Of a stretch of 15,148 bases of DNA, positions 1-6,480 are shown piece after piece. Positions within the stretch are counted from its first letter, which is position 1. The number at the start of each line of letters is the position of its first letter. The notes under the pieces were generated by a model. It did not search any database and was not told where the DNA came from. It saw nothing but the letters and a program-made list of their open reading frames with translations. The DNA is taken from assembly GCA_964637705.1 (NCBI GenBank), contig CAZWVM010000080.1, forward strand, positions 1 to 15,148. Reading direction: 5' to 3'. Source of the DNA: CAZWVM01 sp964637705 (lineage in GTDB: Bacteria > UBA8481). The translations under genes were made by a program, and so were the position numbers.

Positions 1-55
1 GTACATCTTCGCGAAGAACCGGTTCAACCCGTTGAGGCTCGAGAGCGCGGAGTAG
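1..55 (+). CDS. C-terminal end of an unidentified protein, cut by the window edge
   Basis: Reading from base 2, an open frame gives YIFAKNRFNPLRLESAE and ends at TAG (53-55). Every codon ends in G or C, as in the confident genes here. The opposite strand is also open with high GC3 in this short stretch, so the choice of strand is not certain. If real, the gene runs convergently towards the pseudopilin whose stop is at 62-64, leaving six bases between the two. Too little is visible to name a family. Confidence 0.4.
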   Translation, partial: YIFAKNRFNPLRLESAE

Positions 56-61
56 GCGCCC

Positions 62-652
62 TCAGTAGTCGCAGTAGCGCTTGCCGTCGGTCGAGAGGCA
101 ATTGTTGTTGATGAAGACCTCGCCGTCCGTGCGACGGTAGAACCATCCGCGGTTGTCGACCGTCCCGGTCGGGGCCGGCGACGCCGGAAGACCCGAGGGC
201 GAGTCCTGGGCGGTGTTGGAATACCAGATGCCCCGGCAGAAGGGCTCTCCCGAGGGATAGCTCATGCCGTTGCCGCTGACGAGCATCATCGGCAGGTTCT
301 CGAGGTAGGGCCTGAAATCCGCATGAATGTAGGAACCGACCGAAGGGTCGTCCGGGTCCTGCCAGTCCCAGTGACCCGCGTTGTCGTAGAGGAAGACCGG
401 GATCGGAATCGATCCGCCCGGCCCCGGGACCCGCGAGGCGCAGATCGCCGAGTACATGTTGACGGCGGAGCGGATGGCGGCGAGGCCCTGGATGGTCGAT
501 CCCTCCCGGGCCTTGCGCAGGGCGCGCTGGATCTTGGAGAGGGCGATGACGGCGAGGATCCCGATGATGGCGACGACGACGAGAAGCTCGATGAGGGTGA
601 ATGCGCGGCGCGCGCCCCGGCTTCCCGCGCCGCGTCGTTTGCGGATCGTCAT
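62..652 (-). CDS. type IV/II pseudopilin-like protein A
   Basis: This is a 196-residue prepilin-like protein. A basic leader of about 17 residues (rich in R, K and G) is followed by the prepilin motif FTLIELLVVVAIIGILAVIA, with the conserved Glu at position 5 of the mature protein and a long hydrophobic helix that would anchor it in the inner membrane and the fibre core. The residue before the predicted prepilin-peptidase cut is Ala17 rather than the usual Gly, which is tolerated in some pseudopilins. The C-terminal half is a soluble head rich in Gly, Pro, Trp and Tyr, ending in STDGKRYCDY. This tail matches that of the next pseudopilin (STEGQRYYEY), so the two are paralogs. No secretion or pilus assembly genes lie nearby, so whether it serves type II secretion or a pilus cannot be told. 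It has its own promoter and no usable Shine-Dalgarno. Confidence 0.85.
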   Translation of the reverse strand: MTIRKRRGAGSRGARRAFTLIELLVVVAIIGILAVIALSKIQRALRKAREGSTIQGLAAIRSAVNMYSAICASRVPGPGGSIPIPVFLYDNAGHWDWQDPDDPSVGSYIHADFRPYLENLPMMLVSGNGMSYPSGEPFCRGIWYSNTAQDSPSGLPASPAPTGTVDNRGWFYRRTDGEVFINNNCLSTDGKRYCDY

Positions 653-658
653 CCCTTG

Positions 659-689
659 ATTATTGGGTTGCGACGCGTTGAAAAGTCAA
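659..689 (-). promoter_or_regulatory. promoter of pseudopilin A, probably leaderless
   Basis: The minus strand shows TTGACT (689-684), 19 bases, then AATAAT (664-659). Only six bases separate the -10 box from the ATG at 652, so transcription would start at the start codon. A GGG touches the ATG but is too close to act as a ribosome site. The 51-base gap between the two pseudopilins holds this promoter and no clear terminator. Confidence 0.55.
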
Positions 690-703
690 CCCCCCCGGAC
701 CGG

Positions 704-1297
704 TCAATATTCGTAATACCGCTGTCCCTCGGTCGAGTAACTGCTGTTATTGATGCGAAAGGCGGTCTTTGCCTCCGCGGCCCCGCTGTAGTACCACCAA
801 CCGCGATAGTTGGCCATGGCCAGGGCCGTGCTCGGGGCATGATAGACGCCGCAGGTGAAGAACATCGGCCCGATGTCGAAAAGCTCGTTGCCCGTGGCCG
901 ATACCTTCGACTTGGGGTAGTCGCGGATGTTATAGCCCCAGAGGTCGCGAATGTAGGTGTTCGTCGTTCCCCATCCGTTCACGCCGGCCAAATCGCCCGT
1001 CCAGCAGGTCATGGCGGGATCGAGGGGATCCGCCCAGGCGTTGAGCCAACCGTTGTAGTAGAACCAGCTCGGGTAACGGCCATGGAAGGCCCGATGCATG
1101 TCGAGATTGACGCGGTAGAGGTGGAGATTGGCGTAGGTCTGGCCCTCGTAGGCCTTCCGGATGGAGCGCTTGATGTTGGCGAGGAGTATGACCGCCAGGA
1201 TCCCGATGATGGCGGTGACGACGAGGAGTTCGACGAGCGTGAACCCGCCCGCGACCGCTTCGCGACCGCCCTTTCCACGCCCCCGTTCAAATCGCAT
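704..1297 (-). CDS. type IV/II pseudopilin-like protein B
   Basis: This 197-residue paralog of the downstream pseudopilin has a leader of about 18 residues ending in Gly-Gly. It is followed by FTLVELLVVTAIIGILAVIL, the class III prepilin cleavage site and N-terminal helix (mature Glu5 present). The head domain has many aromatic residues and ends in INNSSYSTEGQRYYEY, aligning with INNNCLSTDGKRYCDY in pseudopilin A; this shared tail suggests a common surface or assembly role. I chose the ATG at 1297. The longer reading from TTG at 1336 would use the promoter -35 box as its start codon. It lies divergently from pyruvate kinase and has its own promoter. Its partners in a secretion or pilus machine are not in this window. 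Confidence 0.85.
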   Translation of the reverse strand: MRFERGRGKGGREAVAGGFTLVELLVVTAIIGILAVILLANIKRSIRKAYEGQTYANLHLYRVNLDMHRAFHGRYPSWFYYNGWLNAWADPLDPAMTCWTGDLAGVNGWGTTNTYIRDLWGYNIRDYPKSKVSATGNELFDIGPMFFTCGVYHAPSTALAMANYRGWWYYSGAAEAKTAFRINNSSYSTEGQRYYEY

Positions 1298-1306
1298 AAC
1301 GGTCAG

Positions 1307-1336
1307 ATTATACCTTTTTCTTTCTGAAAAATTCAA
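1307..1336 (-). promoter_or_regulatory. promoter of pseudopilin B, leaderless type
   Basis: TTGAAT (1336-1331), an 18-base spacer and a perfect TATAAT (1312-1307) lie on the minus strand. The start codon ATG (1297-1295) follows after nine bases, leaving a predicted 5' leader of 0-3 bases. No purine-rich ribosome site is present. This is one of the two clearest leaderless promoters in the window. Confidence 0.75.
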
Positions 1337-1392
1337 TATGTCCGAGGTCTCATGCCCTGTAAGTTACAACCCCGTCTGTTCTTCCACTCCCG

Positions 1393-1420
1393 TTGCATTC
1401 CGGCACGGCGAACGGATAAT
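1393..1420 (+). promoter_or_regulatory. promoter of pyruvate kinase, leaderless type
   Basis: TTGCAT (1393-1398), a 16-base spacer and GATAAT (1415-1420) are followed by six bases (GACCCC) and the ATG at 1427. Transcription would begin at or next to the start codon. No Shine-Dalgarno is visible. The promoter is divergent from that of pseudopilin B, with about 56 bases between the two -35 boxes. Confidence 0.6.
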
Positions 1421-1426
1421 GACCCC

Positions 1427-2845
1427 ATGAGACAGACTCGCATCGTCGCCACGCTGGGCCCCGCCGTCGACTCCCGTGAACGTCTCGCCGCCATCGTCGC
1501 GGCCGGCGTGAACACGGTTCGGCTCAACATGTCCCACGGCGGGAAAGAGGAGAAGGAGCGCTGGATCGGCTGGATCCGGGAGATCGAGAAGGAGCGCGGC
1601 GAACCCGTGGCGATCCTCGCCGATCTCTGCGGCCCGAAGATCCGTGCCGGCCGTTTCGCAGGCGGTTCGGCGAAGCTCGACGCGGGCGCGTCCTTCGCCC
1701 TGACGACGCGTGATATCGTCGGCGACGCCTCCGCCGTCTCCACGACCTATCCGTCCCTCCCCTCCGACGTTCACACCGGAAACCGCATCCTCCTCGACGA
1801 CGGTGCGATCGAACTGGAGGTCGTCTCGGTCACGGCCGAGGACGTCGTGACGCGCGTCGTCGTCGGCGGCGTCCTGAAGGACTCCAAGGGCATCAACCTT
1901 CCCGGCGTCCGTGTCTCCGCCCCGTCCCTGACCGCCAAGGACCGCGACGATCTCGCCTGGGCTCTCGGCCGGGGCGTTGATTACGTCGCCGTCTCCTTTG
2001 TCCGCACCGCGGACGACGTCCTCGAGGCGAGGCGCCTGATCGAGGCATCGTCACCCGGCACGCCGCTCGTCGCCAAGATCGAGAAACCGGAGGCCGTGGA
2101 GAATCTCGACGCGATCCTCGACGCCTGCGACGGGGTGATGGTCGCGCGCGGGGACATGGGAGTGGAGATCGGCCCGGAGAAGGTGCCCCTGATCCAGAAG
2201 AGGATCATCCGGGCGGCCGACAGCCGGGGGCGCATCGTGATCACGGCGACCCAGATGCTCGAGTCGATGACGGGAAGCCCGCGTCCCACGCGCGCGGAGG
2301 CCTCCGACGTCGCCAACGCGATCCTCGACGGCAGCGATGCGGTCATGCTCTCCGGGGAGACCGCCGTCGGCCGATACCCGGTCGAGACGGTCCGCATGAT
2401 GGCGCGGATCATCGACGAGATCGAGGCGAACCGGCCGGCGCCGGAACCGGGGCCGCCGATGCGCGTGGTGAGCGGACACCCCTTCGCCGACATCCTCGGC
2501 CAGGCGGCAGCGGCGACCGCCGATTCGATCGGGGCCGCGGCCCTCGCCGTCTTCACGATGTCCGGCCTCTCCGCCCTCGTCACCGCCAAGTGTTCGGCCC
2601 GGACGCCGATCATCGGCTTCACGCCCGACGCGCGGACCTGGCGCCGCATGGCCCTCTACCCGGCGGTCCGTCCCTTTCTGGCGCCTTCGTTCTGGAGTAC
2701 CGAGGAGATCCTGGACAAGACGGACAAGGTTCTCCTCGATAGCGGATGGGTGAAGAAGGGCGACCTGATCGTCATCGTCTACGGCACGACGACGAACGTC
2801 TCGGGGTCGACGAACAGCCTGAGGCTGATGCGGATCGGGGAGTAG
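1427..2845 (+). CDS. pyk: pyruvate kinase
   Basis: This 472-residue enzyme catalyses the last step of glycolysis, phosphoenolpyruvate plus ADP to pyruvate plus ATP, in the cytoplasm. It opens with the usual RIVATLGPA and the substrate loop TVRLNMSHG. The catalytic-lysine stretch AKIEKPEAVENLD and the metal-binding MVARGDMGVEI follow, then the signature region TATQMLESM...PTRAEASDVANAILDGSDA and LSGETAVGRYP. A complete C-terminal allosteric domain ends in GSTNSLRLMRI. The length is normal for the family. The usual TKGPEIR is here DLCGPKIR, a mild change. A longer reading from 1352 is open, but its first 25 residues have no pyruvate kinase character and the promoter lies inside them, so the ATG at 1427 is preferred. 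The gene appears to be a single transcription unit ended by the hairpin at 2851-2880. Confidence 0.97.
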   Translation: MRQTRIVATLGPAVDSRERLAAIVAAGVNTVRLNMSHGGKEEKERWIGWIREIEKERGEPVAILADLCGPKIRAGRFAGGSAKLDAGASFALTTRDIVGDASAVSTTYPSLPSDVHTGNRILLDDGAIELEVVSVTAEDVVTRVVVGGVLKDSKGINLPGVRVSAPSLTAKDRDDLAWALGRGVDYVAVSFVRTADDVLEARRLIEASSPGTPLVAKIEKPEAVENLDAILDACDGVMVARGDMGVEIGPEKVPLIQKRIIRAADSRGRIVITATQMLESMTGSPRPTRAEASDVANAILDGSDAVMLSGETAVGRYPVETVRMMARIIDEIEANRPAPEPGPPMRVVSGHPFADILGQAAAATADSIGAAALAVFTMSGLSALVTAKCSARTPIIGFTPDARTWRRMALYPAVRPFLAPSFWSTEEILDKTDKVLLDSGWVKKGDLIVIVYGTTTNVSGSTNSLRLMRIGE

Positions 2846-2850
2846 GAGAA

Positions 2851-2880
2851 CCGGCCCCGGGGCTTCTGCCCCGGAGCCGG
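2851..2880. terminator. hairpin between convergent pyk and the Spy-like gene
   Basis: A 13-base stem (2851-2863 with 2868-2880) has one mismatch and a TTCT loop. It is very GC-rich. There is no T-run on the plus side and only a broken one (TTCTCCTAC) on the minus side. It sits between the pyk stop (2845) and the stop of the opposing gene (2895), so it could end transcripts from both directions. Confidence 0.7.
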
Positions 2881-2894
2881 CGCGCTTCAGATGA

Positions 2895-3491
2895 TCAGTA
2901 GCCCGTCGGGCCGCCGCGGCGGCGCGGAGTCGTCTCCGCGGGTTGCTCTTCCCTCTGCTCGCGGGCGCGGCGCACGGCGCTCCCCGCGCGCTGGAACATG
3001 CCGCGCTGGGCGAGAACGTATTTCGCCGTCTTCTGCGGACCCATGAGTTCCTGGATCTTGACGAGGGTTTCGGATTCGACGTTGCCCAGTTCGCTCTTCT
3101 TCGCCCGCAGCTGGTCGAGCAGGGAAACGACCTCCTCGACCGGCTTGTTCTCGGACAACGCGATCTCGATTCGGGCGACGATCACGTTCGCCTCGGCCTG
3201 CAGTTCCTTCTCCCTGAGCTTTTCCGCCCGGACGATCTCGGCCAGTTTCTCGGCCGTCGCCTGGTCGATATCGTAGGTCTTCATCAAGCCCTGAAGACGG
3301 AAATTGCCCCACCAGGAGAAGATGCCGCCCCCACCGCCCTCGTCGTCGCTATCCGCCGCGGGCGCCGACGTGGCGGCCGGAGCCGAGGAGGCCGTTGGAG
3401 AGACCGTCGATGTCGGCGACTGGGCCGAAACCACCGGGGCCAGGACGGCGCAGAGCGCGAATGCCAATAACCAGAATCCCCACTTGGACAT
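2895..3491 (-). CDS. exported helical protein, Spy/LTXXQ-like (tentative)
   Basis: This is a 198-residue secreted protein. Residues 1-23 are a classical signal peptide (Lys3, hydrophobic core, Val-Ser-Ala before the cut). A Ser/Ala/Thr/Pro-rich linker and an acidic-glycine patch (SDDEGGGGG) follow. From about residue 68 to 165 the chain is a charged, probably all-helical domain with a regular heptad-like pattern, including a stretch reading ELMGPQKTAKYVLAQRGMF. That resembles the LTxxQ motif of Spy/CpxP-type periplasmic chaperones or metal-stress proteins, but the match is loose. The last 30 residues are Arg/Pro/Gly-rich. The ATG at 3491 is preceded by a good Shine-Dalgarno (GGAAGGAG, seven bases before the start) and a 47-base leader, unlike the leaderless genes around it. 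A general exported protein of unknown role is the safe reading. Confidence 0.75.
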   Translation of the reverse strand: MSKWGFWLLAFALCAVLAPVVSAQSPTSTVSPTASSAPAATSAPAADSDDEGGGGGIFSWWGNFRLQGLMKTYDIDQATAEKLAEIVRAEKLREKELQAEANVIVARIEIALSENKPVEEVVSLLDQLRAKKSELGNVESETLVKIQELMGPQKTAKYVLAQRGMFQRAGSAVRRAREQREEQPAETTPRRRGGPTGY

Positions 3492-3544
3492 AGTGATACT
3501 CCTTCCGAGATTGATCGGCCTCTCGTCGACCGATTCTCCGCAAG

Positions 3545-3573
3545 ATTCTGAAGTAGTTTGAAATGAAATTCAA
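3545..3573 (-). promoter_or_regulatory. promoter of the Spy-like gene
   Basis: TTGAAT (3573-3568), 17 bases and CAGAAT (3550-3545) lie on the minus strand, with transcription expected near 3538. That gives a leader of about 47 bases carrying the Shine-Dalgarno. This promoter is divergent from the leuA promoter; the intergenic stretch 3492-3670 contains both and nothing else I can recognise. Confidence 0.5.
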
Positions 3574-3633
3574 GGGGGATGCTCGAGGTGTTCGGCAGGG
3601 GCGCTTCGCGTTCTCAATGGGTCGTTCTCGCTC

Positions 3634-3662
3634 TTTCGTCCCCTCTCCGTCCCCCGTATAAT
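3634..3662 (+). promoter_or_regulatory. promoter of the leuA-serS operon, leaderless type
   Basis: A perfect TATAAT (3657-3662) stands eight bases before the leuA ATG (3671). The -35 position at 17 bases spacing reads TTTCGT (3634-3639), a poor match, so an activator may help. I found no leucine-rich leader peptide, attenuator or T-box, and there is no room for one if transcription starts at the ATG. Confidence 0.65.
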
Positions 3663-3670
3663 CGCCGCTT

Positions 3671-5215
3671 ATGGACAATCGGGTCGTCATTTTCGACACA
3701 ACGCTCAGAGACGGGGAACAGTGCCCGGGCGCCTCCATGAACCTGAAGGAGAAGCTCGAGGTCGGGCGGCAGCTGGCGCGCCTGAAGGTCGACGTGATCG
3801 AGGCCGGATTCCCGGTCTCCTCACCGGGCGACTGGGAATCGGTGAACCTCATCGCGCGGGAAGTCGAGGGTCCGGTCGTCGCGGGCCTGGCGCGCGCGAC
3901 GGAGAAGGATATCGAGGCCGCGGGGACGGCCGTGGCGCCCGCGAAGCGCAAGCGCATCCACACCTTCATCGCGACCTCCCCGATCCACATGGAGATGAAG
4001 CTGAGGAAGAAGCCCGCCGACGTCCTCGCGATGGCCGTCAAGGCCGTGAAGTTCGCGAAGGGCTTCACGGAAGACGTGGAGTGGAGCGCCGAGGACGCGG
4101 GGCGGTCGGAGATCGACTTTCTCGTGGAGATCGTCGAGGCCGTGATCGAGGCGGGGGCGACGACGGTGAACATCCCGGACACGGTCGGATACCAGATCCC
4201 GGCGGAATACGGCCGGATCTTCGCGGCCCTCCGCGAGCGCGTGAAGAACATCGACCGCTGCATCCTCTCCACCCACTGCCACAACGACCTGGGCCTGGCC
4301 GTCGCCAATTCCCTGGCCGCCCTCGCCTGCGGCGCCCGGCAGGTCGAGTGCACCATCAACGGGATCGGCGAGCGCGCGGGCAACTGCTCGCTCGAGGAGG
4401 TCGTGATGGCTCTGGAGGTGCGCAAGTCGCTCTTCGGCCTGACGACGGGCATCAAGACCGACGAGATCTACCGCTCGTCGCGCCTCGTCTCGCACATCAC
4501 CGGCTTCGTGGTCCAGCCGAACAAGGCGATCGTCGGCTCGAACGCCTTCGCGCACGAATCGGGCATCCACCAGGACGGGATGCTCAAGCACGCGAGCACG
4601 TACGAGATCATGAAGCCCGAGCAGGTCGGCGTGGCCAAGACCAACCTCGTCCTCGGCAAGCATTCCGGCCGCCACGCCCTGAAACAGCGCCTGGCGGACC
4701 TCGGTTACACGCTCGACGAGGGCGAGATCGACGCGGCCTTCGAGCGCTTCAAGGTCCTTGCGGACAAGAAGAAGGAGATCTTCGACGAAGACCTGGAGGC
4801 GATCGTCGAGGAGGGTTCGCGCTTCGCCGAGATCTATTCGCTCGACTACCTCCAGGTGACCGCGGGCAACAAGACGATCCCGACGGCGACGGTGGAACTG
4901 AGGACGGACCGGGGGCCGGTGCGGGAGGCCTCGACGGGGGACGGCCCGGTCGACGCGACCTACAACGCCATCGACAAGATCACGGGCCTCACGGTCGAGC
5001 TCGCGGACTACTCGATCAAGGCCATCACGCGGGGCCAGGACGCGATGGGCGAGGTTTCGCTGATCGCGGTCGTCAACGGCACGAAGGTCCCGGGCCGCGG
5101 CACTTCGACCGACATCATCGAAGCCTCCGCGAACGCCTACATCAATGCCATCAACCGCTTCTGCGCGCAGGCGCGCCGCAACGCCGCCGCCGACGCGCCC
5201 GCCAAGGGGGTCTGA
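3671..5215 (+). CDS. leuA: 2-isopropylmalate synthase
   Basis: This 514-residue enzyme makes 2-isopropylmalate from acetyl-CoA and 2-oxoisovalerate, the first committed step of leucine synthesis. The N-terminal TIM barrel carries FDTTLRDGEQCPG (about residues 8-20), with the metal/substrate-binding Asp and Arg, and the metal-binding His pair in THCHNDLGLAVANSLA (from residue 201), followed by NGIGERAGN. The C-terminal LeuA dimerisation and leucine-feedback domain runs from about residue 392 to 505 and includes GPVDATYNAIDKITG and GRGTSTDIIEASANAYINAI. Length and domain order are those of the common bacterial LeuA. Citramalate or homocitrate synthase is less likely given this pattern. It is the first gene of an operon with serS, whose Shine-Dalgarno lies inside the last leuA codons. 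No other leu genes are present. Confidence 0.96.
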   Translation: MDNRVVIFDTTLRDGEQCPGASMNLKEKLEVGRQLARLKVDVIEAGFPVSSPGDWESVNLIAREVEGPVVAGLARATEKDIEAAGTAVAPAKRKRIHTFIATSPIHMEMKLRKKPADVLAMAVKAVKFAKGFTEDVEWSAEDAGRSEIDFLVEIVEAVIEAGATTVNIPDTVGYQIPAEYGRIFAALRERVKNIDRCILSTHCHNDLGLAVANSLAALACGARQVECTINGIGERAGNCSLEEVVMALEVRKSLFGLTTGIKTDEIYRSSRLVSHITGFVVQPNKAIVGSNAFAHESGIHQDGMLKHASTYEIMKPEQVGVAKTNLVLGKHSGRHALKQRLADLGYTLDEGEIDAAFERFKVLADKKKEIFDEDLEAIVEEGSRFAEIYSLDYLQVTAGNKTIPTATVELRTDRGPVREASTGDGPVDATYNAIDKITGLTVELADYSIKAITRGQDAMGEVSLIAVVNGTKVPGRGTSTDIIEASANAYINAINRFCAQARRNAAADAPAKGV

Positions 5216-5217
5216 CC

Positions 5218-6480
5218 ATGCTCGACATCAAGCTCATCCGAGATCCGGCCGCGCGCGCGGAGGTCCAGAGGCGGCTCGCCCGGCGCGGGGGCGCCTTCGA
5301 GGCCGTCGACCGCGTCGTCGCCCTCGACGAGGAGCGTCGCAAGGCCATCACGGCCGGCGAGGAGTTGAAGGCGAAGCGCAACGCGGCCTCCAAGCAGGTC
5401 GGGGCCCTCAAGGCCAGGAAGGCCCCCGACGCCGAGACGGCGCCGCTCATGGATTCGGTCCGCGCGATCGGCGAGGAGATCTCGCGGATCGACGAGACGG
5501 TGCGCGGGCTCGAGGCGGAGGCCGAGGGGCTGATGCTGGAGATCCCGAACACGCCGGACGACTCCCTGCCGGACTCGGGCAACCGCGAGATCCGGGCCGT
5601 GGGCGCGACGAAACCGGGAACCGAGGCGCACTGGGACATCGCGCTCCGGCTCGGCCTGGCCGACTTCGAGCGCGGGGTGAAGCTGGCCCAGTCGCGCTTC
5701 TACGTGCTCACCGGCGACGGCGCTCTCCTGGAGCGCGCCCTCTGCACCTACATGCTCGATTCCGCGCTCGCCCGGGGCTACAAGGAGATCCTACCGCCCT
5801 ACCTCGTCAACATCGCCTCCATGACCGGGACCGGGCAATATCCGAAGTTCAAGGACGAGTATTTCGCGTGCGAAAAGGACGGGCTCGCCCTCATCCCGAC
5901 CGCGGAGGTCCCGGTGACGAACCTCCACCGTGACGAGATCGTCGAGGAACTGCCGATCCGGTATTGCGCGCTGACGCCCTGTTTCCGCCGCGAGGCGGGA
6001 GCGGCGGGCAAGGACACGCGCGGCGTGATCCGGGTCCACCAGTTCAACAAGGTGGAACTGGTCAAGTTCGTCCGCCCCGAGACGTCGATGGAGGAGCTTG
6101 AAAGCCTGACGAGGGACGCGGAGGCGGTCCTGGAGAACCTGGAGATTCCCTTCCACCGCGTGGTCCTCGCGGCCGACGACCTCGGCTTCGCCTCCACCAA
6201 GACCTACGACCTCGAGGTCTGGATGCCGGCCTCGAACCGCTACGTCGAGTGCAGCTCCTGCTCGAACTTCGCCGACTACCAGGCCCGGCGGATGAGGATC
6301 CGCTTCCGCCCGGAGCCGGGCGCGAAGCCGGTCTTCCTGCACACCCTGAACGGCAGCGGCGTGGCGATCGGGCGCGTCTGGGCCGCGATCCTCGAGAACA
6401 ACCTTCAGCCCGACGGTTCGGTGATCATTCCGCGGGTGCTGCGTCCGTATATGGGCGGGCGCGAGGCGATCGGCCGCTGA
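5218..6480 (+). CDS. serS: serine--tRNA ligase
   Basis: This 420-residue class II aminoacyl-tRNA synthetase charges tRNA-Ser, and tRNA-Sec where present. Residues 1-100 form the charged antiparallel coiled-coil arm that grips the long variable arm of tRNA-Ser. The catalytic core has the serine-binding TAEVPVTN (from residue 228), motif 2 FRREAGAAGKDTRG (from residue 256) and motif 3 NGSGVAIGRVWAAILEN (from residue 378), ending in VLRPYMGG. The ATG at 5218 is two bases after the leuA stop and has the Shine-Dalgarno AAGGGGG at 5204-5210. The frame is open for about 1.5 kb upstream across leuA, but that part is an artefact of GC-rich antiphase reading. It is co-transcribed with leuA and the following fusion gene. 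Confidence 0.97.
   Translation: MLDIKLIRDPAARAEVQRRLARRGGAFEAVDRVVALDEERRKAITAGEELKAKRNAASKQVGALKARKAPDAETAPLMDSVRAIGEEISRIDETVRGLEAEAEGLMLEIPNTPDDSLPDSGNREIRAVGATKPGTEAHWDIALRLGLADFERGVKLAQSRFYVLTGDGALLERALCTYMLDSALARGYKEILPPYLVNIASMTGTGQYPKFKDEYFACEKDGLALIPTAEVPVTNLHRDEIVEELPIRYCALTPCFRREAGAAGKDTRGVIRVHQFNKVELVKFVRPETSMEELESLTRDAEAVLENLEIPFHRVVLAADDLGFASTKTYDLEVWMPASNRYVECSSCSNFADYQARRMRIRFRPEPGAKPVFLHTLNGSGVAIGRVWAAILENNLQPDGSVIIPRVLRPYMGGREAIGR

Noticed and set aside
323..1327. A 334-codon plus-strand frame over both pseudopilins
   Set aside because: It is antisense to two clear pseudopilins, is dominated by Asp, Arg, Gly and Val, and repeats itself only because the pseudopilins are paralogs.
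1298..1336. TTG start at 1336 for pseudopilin B
   Set aside because: The TTG is part of the TTGAAT -35 box and the TATAAT lies between it and the ATG at 1297, so it would not be in the transcript.
1352..1426. ATG at 1352 as the start of pyruvate kinase
   Set aside because: The extra 25 residues do not resemble the family, and the -35/-10 boxes lie within them.
3600..3671. Leucine attenuator or T-box upstream of leuA
   Set aside because: The -10 box is eight bases from the ATG, so there is no transcribed leader; no run of Leu codons or T-box motif is seen.
6249..6476. Upstream extension of the fusion gene into serS
   Set aside because: It overlaps the essential motif 3 region of serS, and its translation (Arg/Pro/Gly-rich) shows no kinase character.
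3721..6480. A 919-codon open frame that would read as one giant protein across leuA and serS
   Set aside because: Only the part from 5218 is serS. The earlier part is a shifted reading of leuA, rich in Arg, Gly, Pro and Asp, with no domain; leuA itself is unmistakable in its own frame.
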